Assembly (NCBI GenBank): GCA_928724745.1
Contig: CAKMXJ010000005.1
Location: 1-64,000, forward strand
Direction of reading: 5' to 3'
DNA length: 64,000 bases
Source of the DNA: Anthracocystis setariae
Lineage: Eukaryota > Basidiomycota > Ustilaginomycetes > Ustilaginales > Ustilaginaceae
In this document: one piece after another, positions 50,445-62,103 of the stretch
How positions within the stretch are numbered: the stretch's first letter is position 1
Layout: each line of letters opens with the position of its first letter
Made by a program: the position numbers and the translations under genes
Notes under the pieces: model-generated
Database searches by the model: none
What the model was told of the DNA's origin: nothing
Seen by the model: only the letters and a program-made list of their open reading frames with translations

Positions 50445-50821
50445 CATGTAGTTATGATTGTACCATAGTAGCCAGTCTCGTGTGTATCCTGCTTGGAATT
50501 GTCACCTCTTTATGCTTCTCTCTACGAGATCATGTTCTGATCGATACTGTTCTCATGAGCTTGGCGGTGTGCAGCATCGATGCAATATGTGATACTGCAT
50601 CGATCCTGGTTAGAAACAAGGCTTAACATTCTTGACAGAAATAAAATCCTCCTCTAAAACGCGCGCCTTGAGTTGACGCGCGCCGATGCAATTTGAATGG
50701 ACGCAGCGAAAGAAAGAGAGCAACACTCCTACAAACTCGGATTTTGGTGCACTCGAGCTCAGTCGGCGCATCCGACTCTGAGTCGGTGTTGGTCTCTGCC
50801 TCAATAATATCTCTTGACACC

Positions 50822-50856
<35 letters not shown>
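50822..50856. repeat. CT microsatellite in SPC19 leader
   Basis: About 17 CT units, 50 bp upstream of the SPC19 start codon. Pyrimidine tracts of this kind are common in fungal core promoters and leaders. Confidence 0.9.
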
Positions 50857-50859
<3 letters not shown>

Positions 50860-50905
50860 ACACACTTCCACCATCAACTCATCCTGCGTCAACAAACTCT
50901 TCAAC

Positions 50906-51783
50906 ATGATGATGCCAAGACAGTCTTCCTACGCTCAGCACCAAGTTATGCAGCAAGTGCCCTCACAACCACCTTACGATGCCCAAAACTATGCACACAT
51001 GCAAATGCAGATGCAGATGCAGATGCAGATGCCTCAACCATCACAACATCTCATATCGTCATTGCATACTTGTGTCTCTTCCACTGCAAGCTGCGTTCAG
51101 ACAGTGAGTAATCCCCTCCTTTTTCTGCCAGTCATCGGTTGGAATACGCAAAGTTATCAATTGCAGCGACTGACCGATCCATACCTTTTTCACCGATTGT
51201 ACGACGTAGATGAAAGAGGCGATCGACACGCTCGAGTTTGCTATTCAGGATCATCCTCGTCTCATGACTGTTCTCAAGTCTCAGCGCGTAAGTCGTCCTC
51301 CCTTCCATTTTTCACTCTTCTCTCTCATCATCCGATTGAGATTAACATCTGACCTCTGTTCCACCCTCCACCTTGTTTCATCATTAGCACTTTGACCTGG
51401 TATCCGAACGCGACATTCAAGCTGCTCGCGACCACGTTGCATCCGAAGTCCGACCGCACATCGAAGAACTCTGTCGTCGAGCAACCTCGGAAATCCAACG
51501 TCAAGACCGTCGTGCAGTCTCACTGAAAAACAAACACGAATCCCTTCAACAACGAATTCAAAACCTTCGCTCCATCGAATCACACCAATCCAAACTCCAC
51601 CATCCAACACAATCCGAACCAACCCCATCCCAACACGATTCACACCAAGACAACAACAGCAACCAACTCAAATCGCTCCTCCAACAACAAACCGTCAAAC
51701 TTGCCAGTCTCAAAGCCGAAAAGGCTAAACTCCTCGCAAGAGCTGAGGAACTCGAATCCCAACTCAACTCGTCAAATCCTTGA
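50906..51783 (+). CDS. SPC19: DASH complex subunit SPC19, three exons
   Basis: Exons 50906-51103, 51210-51287 and 51388-51783, all phase 0 (donors GTGAGT, GTAAGT; acceptors GTAG, TTAG). Product 223 residues. A Gln/Met-rich N-terminus (QMQMQMQMQM) precedes the SPC19 pattern: ISSLHTCVSSTASCVQT, then DTLEFAIQDHPRLMTVLKSQRHFDLVSERDI, HVASEVRPHIEELCRRA and a C-terminal coiled coil. SPC19 is part of the ten-protein DASH/Dam1 ring that couples kinetochores to microtubules. The match appears only after splicing. Convergent with the LAM-type gene. Confidence 0.88.
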
Positions 51784-52164
51784 TCCCTTTTGTCCGTTGA
51801 TCTTCCAGTCGAGCGACCCGGCGATTACCTAGCTCCACCGTTTGGCGAGTATGAGTTGACTTGACACTAGTTCACCTGGTCGGTCCGACGGTTCGTCAGA
51901 TGGGGTCAAACACACTCATCACCCTCCCTCCGGAGATGGAAGGATTCCACACTCCCTTAAGAGTAGGGGGAGTAATGAACACATCCACACACACACACAC
52001 ACATCCGCCTTGGCAAACGTTTATCTTTGTACCTTGCAATCAATGTATTTGTATCTAATCCCCCCCACTCTCGTCAGACCTAAAACATCGACACTAACCT
52101 AGGAACTAGCCAACCATGTGGCAACCTGTGAATGTACAGCGTCAAAGGTGAACTCGGACCTCAT

Positions 52165-55100
52165 CTACAGCTCCAACCTCTTTTCGGTTCCCTCCTTATT
52201 CGTCGCGTCGTTAAGCGCCTTCAACTTTCTCCCGATGCGTTCCAATTGCGCCTCTGTCTCTGCGAGCAATCTCTTGACCGTCTCTGGATCATCGGTACCA
52301 CTGTACGGTGTCGTACTCTTGAATCGATCCAAATTCTGCTGATACAACCTCTCCACCACCTCGGTGACCGTTTGGGCGATCGTTTCGGGCGTAGCATCCT
52401 TCCCCCCACCACCACCACCACCACCACCCGCACCCGCACCGGGAGTAATGTAAATATTAGGCGCAAAAATCCGATCAAAGATCTTCGGCGACTCGCCCTC
52501 CTTGCTCGCCCGCGGCGACATCGGCCCATAGTACCCTCGATCGTCAAAGTAGCCCCGATTCACCCCGGCAGCCTGCATCGCATCCAGTCTCTCCACCATC
52601 CTCTTGGACGAAGCCAACGTTCCAGAAGCCCTTCGATACGTATACACGTTCGACACGATCAAAACACCAATCACCACCACCAAGATCGCAACCGTGTTCA
52701 CATTCAACCATTCCGACTGCATCTCCATCACACCGCCAACAAGATCGCCCACCATATTCAAACCATCCAGGATCGTATTCATCACGCCTCCACCTCGCTC
52801 AGCGCCACCGCCAGTTCCAGCATCCCCACCCTTCTCCTGCTCCCCACTCACCACCCTATCACCCGCCGCCGCCTGCCCCTTGCGACTGTTAGGCCCCGGC
52901 GTAGCAGCACGCGCGATCTCCTCCACCGCCGCTGCATCATCTCCCTCCTCTTTGAACTCGGACGAATGCTCGGTAACATACTTGCGCACTGCCGCATCCA
53001 ATTCCTTATAGTACTGCTTCTGTCCATCCAACGACGCCTTGTCGATGATACTCTTCAACATGCTTCGCCCCGTCCATTCCACCTGACAAGTAACGTACAC
53101 GTGAGAAACATTCCCCGTCCCCGCCCACGTGATGCACGTCTTGGTCTTGACCGAAAAACTCCCCCCACTCGGAACATCCGGCGTCCGCGTCGTGGTGAGC
53201 GTCACCACATAGTTGTCAAAATCCACATGCAAGTTCTCGTCCGTGAGCAGGCACTTGGTCTGCTTGGGTCCGAACCCACCGGCGAGCGGCTTGATGTACG
53301 AAATGTTGCGCGAAAGCAGGTTGCGATTCTCCGAGTTCGGACTCCATTCCGAGATCTGCAGGTCGATCAGCTTCTGATCGTTGTTCCAGAACTCTTTCAT
53401 GAACCCCGAAGTGAAGAGCAGATTGTAGATCTTTTCCGGTACAGCCGGGTACGTGGTATCCAGCACGATCGACGAGAAATGCTCCTTCTTCTCCTCGCAC
53501 GGGCACGTCGTCTTGCGGTGTGCCACCCTCTTGCCACCCGGTCCCGGCGTTGCACTTTGAGGGATCAGCGGAGTTCCAGATCGAGCCGCTGCCGCCGCCA
53601 CTGCAGCCAGATTCTCATCGCGAACGCCCGTCTTAGTCCCTTTGAGCTTGCGCTTCAGCTTAGCGCGCTTCGACGGCTTCGACTCGCTGCCATCCTTGCC
53701 ATCACCCGCACTGGCAGCTTGAGCCGACTCGTCGCCTTCTTCGTCGATCTCGGAATACTCGTCCGAGAGTTCGGCCTGATCGGCCGCCGCGATGGGCACA
53801 CCGGGATGCGACAGTTTCCAAATGTTGACGATGAGATCGTACGTGGCGTCGCGCGACAGAAACGAGGTGAAGTTGTGCTTGGACTGCAACGTTGCGATCT
53901 GAATCGCGTTGGGAATCACAAACGCTGTCATCCGCTTTTCGATGGAAATCACCTCGGAAAAAGGTAGCACGACGTTGGTGACCCAGCCAAAGATGTTGGC
54001 TTTAAAGCAGAGGTGGTTCTCCGAGATGTAGAGACGCCCTTGGATCAGAATTTCACGAACCAAAGCGCATCCGTAATCTTCAATGAGGTAGTCGTCTTCG
54101 GGCACTTGGGCGAAGAGCTGGTGGAACTCGTGGTTGCGCTTCGAACTAGCTACGGCGAAGCCGGTAATCTGAGGACCCATGTCATCGGGCCAAGTGGTCT
54201 CGCCGTCGATATGGTCACCCTGCCCGCCTGCTGCTGCGTTTGCCTCAGGTGGAACCAGTCCGCCAGCCCCGATCGCACCCAAACCATCAGGCGTCATGAA
54301 TGGCGAGGTGATGGGCATGCCGGGAACGCCACCAACCGCGGAGAGCAGAGCGGCCGAGGCAGCACCGAATCCAGCAGCTGCGCCCAGACCACTGACAGAA
54401 GATCGATCGCTAGTGACAGAACCGTCGTACGACAAGAAGCTGCTTGAGCTGGGATCGCGCGAGGGACGTTGGCGTTGGAGTGGATTCCCATCCTGATCCT
54501 TCTCGATCATGGTGCCGGTAGAAGGATCGCGATAGATGCCACCTTGGAAACCCGTCACCTGACCGTCATCGGTCGAGCCTCCGGTGGATTTCTTCTTCTT
54601 GTTGCCGGCCGCAGCCTCGGATTCGGCCAAAGCAGCTTGAGTGTGCTGCAAAACGGCAGCATGGCCGACACCCATTCCGGCCATGCCACTGGCGGCTAGC
54701 GCACCAGCAATGCCAGCCGACGGACCCGATTTTTTGCTCTTGCTCACCTTGCTGATGTTGCTGCTATCACTGTTCTTGCGCATACGCAGCAAGTTGGCTG
54801 CGGTTAGACCCGACGTCGAGCCAGAGTCGGATGGGCGACGAGGACTGGTAGGCAGAGAGGCGGGAGTGTCGGTGGGTTTGAGAAGCGCACCGCTAGATGC
54901 GCTCTTGGTCATAGCTTGACTTTCAGGCCGACCTGGCGAAATGCTACGATTTGTCGATGTGCTTGCTCGGTGGAGTGGATTTGTTGTGGCATCGATAGGT
55001 GATGCGAAGAAGGTTTCGGGTCGCTGGGCAGGCGCATAGACGTTGCCCTGGTTGATGATCTGTTCGAGAGAATCCGACCTGGGCAGCTCAGCGCGCTTGG

Positions 55101-55685
55101 GCGCCGGTGTCACGAGAGTGGGCATGGTAGCTGAGGCAGTCATGGTTGGGGAGGCTGCGGCGGATGAGGCAGGTTGCTTGACGGGAGAGAGCGATGCGGC
55201 GCGGCCACCGCCGGCCCTGCCTGAAGCGTTGGCGTTGATCACTTGGGACTGACCCAGTGCAAAGGTGTCAATAGAGAGACTGCCACCGCCTGGACGATCG
55301 GAATGCGTATCCGATTGGGGAGCTTGCCTGACAATGATGGGAGTCGAATTGTGTGGTGGCTGTGATGGAGCGGATTGGGACGGATTGGGGCTAGCATGGA
55401 AGGTGTGGGAGTGGTGGGAAGCGGAGAAATGGTCGTCGTCGATTGCGCTTCCACTTTCGTAGCCTTCACTATCGTCGTAATCCTGGGCTGAGGCCATGGC
55501 TCTTCGCATGAGTTCGTGACGATTGAGTACCTCGGGCTTGCCATGACCATCATCGCTTCGATCGGCCTTGGAGCTACGGCGCGAACCTTTTCCTCCGTTG
55601 CTGGACTCGAAGCGAGCGGTAGGTTCGGTGCGCCACTGACCGTGACCTGACGAAGATGGGCGTCCCATGTTGCGATTTGACGGTG

Positions 55686-55717
<32 letters not shown>

Positions 55718-56106
55718 GCGGCGGCGGCGGCGGCGACCGGACTCTTGGAATCCGGAGGGGAAGATTTTGAAGCCTTGGTTGGGGTGCGGGCAGCTCGGAT
55801 GGTGGAAATGGTGGAATTCACGGGACTCTTTGTGGTGGTGTCTAAGCTGGATAGGTCGGTCACGTCGATAGTAGGTAGCTTTGTCGGTATTGACAAGGGC
55901 GAGACTGATGTAGATCCGATGTCGGAGGAGCCGCCGAGGGCGGAGGGGGGACCTTTGCTGGTCGGCTGCCCCGATGGCAAAGGCGCAGCAGCCGACGAGG
56001 ATTTGAATGGCTTGTAAGTAGCTGGCGAGACAGGCGAAGATGAACTGGAGTTGTCTCTGCTGCTGTTGTTACCGTTGTTGCGAAAGATGTTTTTAAAGGC
56101 AGACAT
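52165..56106 (-). CDS. GRAM-VASt sterol-transfer protein (LAM/Ysp family)
   Basis: 1313 residues from the ATG at 56106 (MSAFKNIFRNNGNN); the open frame upstream is taken as leader. Parts: disordered N-terminus with poly-Ala tract (55685-55732); GRAM domain (about 650-765: FHQLFAQVPEDDYLIEDYGCAL...GRLYISENHLCFKANIFGWVT); VASt domain (about 865-1050: YPAVPEKIYNLLFTSGFMKEFW...WAGTGNVSHVYVTCQVEW); one membrane helix (about 1130-1155: VAILVVVIGVLIVSNVYTY); C-terminal coiled coil. LAM proteins are ER-anchored and move sterols at ER-plasma membrane contacts. Only one VASt is seen, as in Ysp1/Lam4-like single or double forms. A Gly-rich stretch precedes the coiled coil. Confidence 0.9.
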
Positions 56107-57347
56107 GTGTTGTGAGGGAGGTGATGGTCTCGAGTAAGAGAGTTGCAACGATCGCTTCAGCGAGTCCGCCGCTTGCGCGCAAAGGTCGGCGTTGAATACT
56201 CGCCAGTGATGTGGAGCGTGCTGTACGTGGTTGAACTGGTGGGAATTTCCTGGAACAGCGTGGTGTGAAGATGGGGGTGGTGTTGGAGGGTTGATGTCGA
56301 CTGCCCTTTCTCTCTCTCTCTGGCAAAGACCAGCAAGCAATTTGGCCAGGGTGCAGGTGAAGCCAGCACTCTACTCTGCTCACTCTACTCGAGTCGATTG
56401 CTGTTCGATCCCGGATGACTGACTAATGTCAATCAGAGTGAGTAGAGTGACACGCACCAGTCCAAATTCCGCGTAATACAGCACAGTAGTAGAGTAGTAT
56501 ATAATTCGGCGCCAATACTATGCGAAAAGTGGGGTTACGACTCAGTAGTTCCCACGGTACGGTATTGTACAGCACAGCGCAGAGAGCACACACGCTACAG
56601 TACAGCACAGTGGCTGGCAGCGTGACGACAACTTGCTTCTCCCGAAAGGCACAATTAATTCGGTTAATGGAGCCTGTCCGTCGGTGCCAGAAGAGCTTAC
56701 CACAAGAAAAGTGTACTCTGTTCTGAGACCAATAATTGCTCGCCAACCTGACCCAAGTACTGTATTATTCGCGCACTACTCAGGTCCAGTACAGTACATC
56801 GTTGATGCGCCTGCTCATTCAGCGTATTCTGGCTTTTGCACTGCTCGTCGTCCATCGTCGTCCATACAAAGGTAGTGGATATCGACAAGAAAGCATGCAT
56901 GCTTGGTTGAACAAGTCACTGAGTAGAGATGGTAGTTTCAAATCAAAAGTATTCGTGTCAAAAGCGCCGTGCTCAGCATGAGTCAAGAGATGAGACGGCG
57001 TGGTAGAGCATCCATAGAGAACAGGGATGACGAGCTTACTTTTTTACGGCACAGCCATTCCACCGACAGCCTCAAAAGCAAGTAAGGTGACGTGCCGCCG
57101 TGTCCACGCAACAGTGAGACGATCTCCCACGCCACCGCCAAACGCTGTCTCTTCCGTCATACAGTATAGTCCGCTTGGTGCTCCACCGCACCAGACACAT
57201 TATATCACCTTACCCATTCTTGCAGCATGTTGACTCTTTACCAAAGGCTTGGCTGACCTAGAAGCACAGTACCAAGTGTTTCTTGTGGCCACCAAGGTCG
57301 CGTTCCGAACCACTCCCTTGGCAGCAGTAGATGTCTTGGACCAAGCA
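56107..57347. promoter_or_regulatory. Divergent intergenic region, no gene
   Basis: 1.24 kb between the LAM-type gene and the deneddylase gene. It contains a TC run (56308-56320) and several TACAGTACAGCAC-type words (about 56480-56800). No coding sequence seen. Confidence 0.45.
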
Positions 57348-58293
57348 ATGTCCAGCCAGCAGGATCCTCTAATCGTATCAACAAACGAAGCTTGCCTTCA
57401 CCAATCCGATCTCGAGGTAAGTCGCGTCCCCTGACTCCAGAGCTAGGCTGAGCCCTTACATCTCTCGGGATGGAATCGATGCTGATCGGTGACTTTGACC
57501 AGCTCTGCCTTAGACCTTGAAACATGATGAATGGGTAGGCGACAATATCTTGGCCTTCCATGCCGAGTGGCTCGACGCGCTTAGCGTTCATCTGAGCAAA
57601 GATGGTGAAAAGCCTCAAGCCAAGATGCTGCCTCCTTCGGTCGTAGAACTCGTATGCACGCTCCAAGATGCCTCTGCCGTCGATGCGGCTGCCGTAGTTC
57701 CCAAGCCGTCAGAGCGATTCTTGCTTCTCCCCGTCAACGACCGATATAGCCCGGTCAACCGTGGTTACGCATCCGACGGCAGTCATTGGAGTCTGCTGAT
57801 CGTGGATCTGGCACAAGCTGTGGGCTATCATCTGGACTCTCTCGGCGACATCAACCGCACTGCCGCCAATGCGGTGCACGAAAGCGTTCTCAAGCTGTTC
57901 GGGTCTCGATCCAACCGAGACAATGCTCGTGTAGAGCCAAGCAAGGTAGAGTGTCTACAGCATCAGCAAAACGGTAGTGATTGTGGAATCTACGTTTTGC
58001 TCCTGTCCAGCCTACTCCATCGTCACTTGTCCCCCTCCTCCTCCTCCTCCTCCTCCTCCTCCTCCTCCTCCTCCTCCTCCTCTTCCTCTTGCTCCAAAAC
58101 GCAAGATCTCGACAGCGTTGTGGAATTCGTCTGTACCGAGTCCACACCGGCCACCGTCGGTCATTTCCGACAATCGTATCTTGATTGGCTTCAAACGTGG
58201 GGCCAACTAACCCGTCATAAAGAGCACGTCGACCCAACTGATCAGATTAAAGCGCGGTTTCGGCAGCTTTTTTCGGATCTCGGCGTCGAGTAG
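57348..58293 (+). CDS. NEDP1/SENP8-like (Ulp1-fold) deneddylase, two exons
   Basis: Exons 57348-57416 and 57514-58293 (donor GTAAGT, acceptor TTAG, phase 0); 282 residues. The joint rebuilds the family entry motif SDLE|TLKHDEWVGDNILAFHAEWL. Catalytic triad: His114 (SHWSLLI), Asp131 (YHLDSLG), Cys180 (QQNGSDCGIYV), with the oxyanion Gln just before. Ulp1-fold C48 peptidases remove ubiquitin-like proteins; the SHWSLL/LDS/NGSDCG pattern and small size fit the NEDD8-specific NEDP1 group. After the Cys a poly-Ser insert encoded by TCC repeats (58031-58090) sits in a loop. An upstream exon cannot be excluded. Confidence 0.85.
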
Positions 58294-58498
58294 AAAGATT
58301 TCCTTTCAATACCCGACCATCATGCCTCTTTTGTTTGTTGTCTGCTTGTGCAATCATGTCCTTCTCCACAAATGAGACGTCAATGCTCCTTGTCCACCGT
58401 CGCCATCTCCTTTTCTTTTGAGGATCGCTGCAGCGTGAGGCATCAAAATTTGCTTCACTTTTCACACGGCTGAACTCGTCCCGATTCTGTTGACTACC

Positions 58499-59605
58499 AT
58501 GGCCAAGTCAGCCGATCCCGTGCAGGCTGCGCGCAAAGCTGCCATCAAGCGCGAGGCAAAGCGCAACAAAGAGCGCAAACAACAGGCACACGAGGCGCGT
58601 ACATTACGTCAGGATACCACCGCCCTCGAGCAACACATCCAGCGCCTCGAGTCGAGGCAGGGCACGCTCGACGACGAAACCGAGCAACAACTCCAGCGCC
58701 TACAGCTCCAAGTCGCCAATGTCAAGAGTATCAAGGAGGAGTACATCCGCAAGCATCCTGATCAGAGAAACTTTGTTCGTGGCTATGAGGACAAGCCGAC
58801 CTCTCAGCCAAGCTCAAGCAGCGTCAAAGCAGGCACCTCCACTCAAACCCACGCCACTCATCCCCAGAACCAAAACAACATCCAGCAGTCCTCAGCACGA
58901 GACCCAAGATGGAGTATCTACTACGACCCCGTCTTCAATCCGTACGGTGCACCTCCTCCAGGCATGCCATACCTGGAGAAATCACATGCACAGCTGGTTG
59001 CCGAAGGTCTATTGGACGCAGCCCAACTGCCTCCGCTCCCAGAAGAGACACAAGACTTTGCAGGATCCGATCAAGACAGCGAATCAAGTGTAGATGAAGA
59101 CCTCAAGGACATCGTCATGCCCACGGGACCACCGCCGATCAGACTTTTCCCAAGTACAGATGGAGCTGCTTCCGGTCACGCTCAAGGAGGCCACCGCAAC
59201 ATGGGCTCTCAAAGAGGGTCAGGACGAGGTGACAAAAGAGCTCCGAGTGCAAGGGGTCGCGGATCCGGCCATTTACATCGTCCAAGTGGTCGGCAGGGCT
59301 CAAATCATCAGCCTAGCTCACATGCGAGGCCGAATTACAACCCAGCTGGCCTTCCCCCAAGACCACCTAGTGGTCCGCCCTTCCGACCACACCAACCGTC
59401 AACTGCTGTTTCCAGCGCGTCTTCTGTCGGACCCTCAATTCTAGCATCTGGCTTGGCCAAACCACCTGGGCCACCGCCATCAGTACCTGACGGTGTTGTC
59501 ATCTCTGCAGAGCCACAATTGCGTGACCTAAGAAAGGAAGCGACCGCGTTCGTCCCCACAGCGCTACGCAAGAAACAACAAGAAAGGTCTGCCAGGACGA
59601 ATTGA
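58499..59605 (+). CDS. WBP11-like pre-mRNA splicing protein
   Basis: 368 residues from the ATG at 58499 (MAKSADPVQAARKAAIKREAKRNKERKQQ). The N-terminus is a Lys/Arg-rich helix followed by a coiled coil (ALEQHIQRLESRQGTL), matching the WBP11/Wbp11-N family. An acidic turn with DLKDIVMPTGPPP (the D-I-x-x-P-x-GPPP motif of the family) and Pro-rich segments (LPPRPPSGPPF, KPPGPPPSVP) for WW/PP1 binding follow. The end (TAFVPTALRKK) also fits the family. Probably spliceosome-associated in the nucleus. Confidence 0.8.
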   Translation: MAKSADPVQAARKAAIKREAKRNKERKQQAHEARTLRQDTTALEQHIQRLESRQGTLDDETEQQLQRLQLQVANVKSIKEEYIRKHPDQRNFVRGYEDKPTSQPSSSSVKAGTSTQTHATHPQNQNNIQQSSARDPRWSIYYDPVFNPYGAPPPGMPYLEKSHAQLVAEGLLDAAQLPPLPEETQDFAGSDQDSESSVDEDLKDIVMPTGPPPIRLFPSTDGAASGHAQGGHRNMGSQRGSGRGDKRAPSARGRGSGHLHRPSGRQGSNHQPSSHARPNYNPAGLPPRPPSGPPFRPHQPSTAVSSASSVGPSILASGLAKPPGPPPSVPDGVVISAEPQLRDLRKEATAFVPTALRKKQQERSARTN

Positions 59606-60172
59606 TGCTGCACCCATCTCTGAGGACATGTCCAGCCCGTCTTCATGAACCTAAAACGAGGAACCTAACCTCCTGAAATCGGTGCAGGGTCATCTTCCAC
59701 CGAGAAGCGCCAGCGTCCAAGCGGAAGGACGGAACAGCAGCGGCAGCAAGAGAAGATATGCTCATTTTCCTCGATGAAGTTGACGACCTTGTCTTAGCCA
59801 AAACTTGACCTTTACTAGCCTGGGGTTGGGTGTATGCATGTCTGCACCCACAAGTTCTTGCTCTTACGACACTTGTAATGAAGGTGAAAATTCAATCGAT
59901 TGCCGGTGCAACATCATCCCACTTACTCGCCGCCATTTCGTCAAATGAAGCAAGAGTGTGGCGTAGGACCTTGTGAAGCCGCGAGTCGTGGCTTCATAGA
60001 GTGTCTGCAGACAACGGTATCCAGCGGAACAATACGTGGGAGGATCATATTGTCAGAACGGGACTGCTGAGACTGATAAATAGGTGTCGTTGATTGTTGA
60101 AAGCGTCTTGCACACATGCCGCACCCTTGCCACTCCGCTTGCTCTCTTGCTCATCGCAGCGATACGATCAGA
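59606..60172. promoter_or_regulatory. Intergenic region
   Basis: 567 bp between two plus-strand genes. No gene, repeat or strong regulatory site recognised; it must contain the WBP11-like 3' end and the promoter of the secreted protein. Confidence 0.4.
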
Positions 60173-60797
60173 ATGAAGAGCTCGAACATGAGCGTCGTCA
60201 CCTTGCTCGTCCTCGGCGCATCGCTAGCACGGACTGCTTGGGGAGCTTCAATCTATCCTATCCGCAGAAGTGTGCTCCGATGCGATATTACAGGAGCCGA
60301 CTCACCCGAAGCTGCACTTCGACAAGTCGACCCACACGCGTTGGAATCCATGTTCTGCGCTGCTGGATGTGACTACGCCGTAAACAATGCCGTCGCTCAC
60401 CGTTACTCGACGTACATCCAACCGATCTGTTCTGTTGAGAAAGTAGAGAAGGAGATTGAGAACAAAAAGTTTGTCAAGGACGATAAGAATGACAAGCGGC
60501 AGCGCTCTTCGCAACCACGATGGTCGACCAACTCGAAAGGCAAGAGAGATATCGACGCCTACACAGTCGGCAGTGCCACAGTGACGTTCTGCTGCACAGA
60601 CCAGCATGGAGTAGATTACACGGAAGCTGTAAGTTTTTGGACAGCACCTACGATGGTTGATCAAGGTGATCTAGGAGATACAAGTCAAATGAGAAGCTGA
60701 CCTACTTTCAATTCTACTTTGGCTTCCACAGGCTGCCAAGAGGATCGGCCTCGAACTATCGATTTGCAAACAAGTTTCCGGTCGAATGCCGCTATAG
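60173..60797 (+). CDS. Small secreted cysteine-containing protein, two exons
   Basis: Exons 60173-60628 and 60732-60797 (donor GTAAGT, acceptor CACAG, phase 0); 173 residues. A clear signal peptide MKSSNMSVVTLLVLGASLARTAWG is followed by ASIYPIRR. The mature part has seven cysteines (RCDIT, FCAAGC, PIC, FCC, SIC) and a Lys-rich middle (KVEKEIENKKFVKDDKNDKR) with dibasic sites. Smut fungi secrete many proteins of this type; some act in the plant. No family recognised, so a role as effector is only a possibility. Without the intron the frame runs into an unrelated tail. Confidence 0.7.
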
Positions 60798-62103
60798 AGT
60801 GTAGTTGTATGCACACTGGAAGCCAGAATCTCGATCACGATGACGGTCGACGAGGTTGGTGATGGTGGTTCAAAGCTTGATCGGGGTGGATGAATCGATT
60901 GTCCGATCGCTGACAGGGCAAGCGGTGCAGCAGTGACGTGGAGAAGTGCGCTGACGAGCGTGGTCGAGCCGCGTTGCTCTCGGTTGGCAGCGGAAAACGC
61001 CTAAATGATCGTGTTCCCAACCATTCACATTCCATTCCCCACTTCCACGCTGTAGCTGTAGCTGTTCTGTATCCTCCTTTCGCGTCGCGGCACATGGTTC
61101 CGGTCGACCTTAGCATTTCAACCCAACCCATTTCGAACTCATACCATCACAAATGTAGGCAGGCTCTCGGTGGGCAAGTGTAGTGCAAAAATAGCGTTTT
61201 GGACCCATTCTCCTTTGAACCCTTTTAAATAAAGCGAGCTAGCTCGGGTCAAGTTCACATTTCACGCTACCGACGTCAAGCGAGTCGCAGGCGAGGGCGT
61301 GACTGCATGTGAACCCAACCGACACCTTCGGATTCTCCCATCAAGTGACATGCTCCGCGTGCGGCTGAATACAGTAGTAGTTTTTTGGCGTCGTCCCAGT
61401 GCTTGCGCGAGAGAGAGCATACCGTAAGAAGCACGTCGCGTCGAATACAGCATCATGGAAGAGTTCCGCCAATTCACTACTTCGGCGTGAATCCATGTTA
61501 GTCTATTGAACGTCACACTACACTACAGATCTTACAGCACTAAACCCTCTCTCGCTACAGAAAAAGGCTTTGCGGGGCAAGGAAGAAAAGGAAAGAAAAA
61601 AAAAAAAAAAAGGAACCAATGATTCGTTCGGGATTGGCTGCTGTGTGGGGTGTTGTGCGTGCGTAGTGTGGCTTTTTTCCTCGCCACGAAATTTTTGGCT
61701 GCAATCTGACGAGGCCGTGGTTCGTGCACGGTCAGTTTGCGCGTGGGATCGGAACTGGATGCGCTTCGGCCTGAATCAGCGTTATTGCAGCTTGGGCCAA
61801 CCCTGCTACAAGACTCTTCTTCACCACCATCATCATCCTACCCGTCCGTTGATCTGGCATATCTCGATACCCTTCTCCACTTCTTCGTGGCAATCCAACG
61901 TCGCACCGTCACAACACAGAACACGAGTGTACTTCGGCAATTCCTTGTTGCTCGCACCTCCTCAACGCAACCAGCGTTGCGCTTTGCTCCTCCGTGTTCC
62001 ACGACTCACACATCGGGGTCAGCTCCTCACTCGCTCTTCAGTCGACTGTGGATCAATCAGCGCTTCCTTGAGCCCCGAGCTGTCTCCCTCTATCGGCTCC
62101 TAA
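60798..62103. promoter_or_regulatory. Intergenic region upstream of the acyltransferase
   Basis: 1.3 kb. A TTTAAATAAAG box lies at 61224-61234 and a run of about 17 A at 61596-61612. Open frames at 61570-62120 end just before or overlap the acyltransferase start and are considered leader or chance. Confidence 0.45.

Noticed and set aside
52132..53967. 611-residue plus-strand frame
   Set aside because: Antisense to the GRAM-VASt gene; Arg/His-rich shadow.
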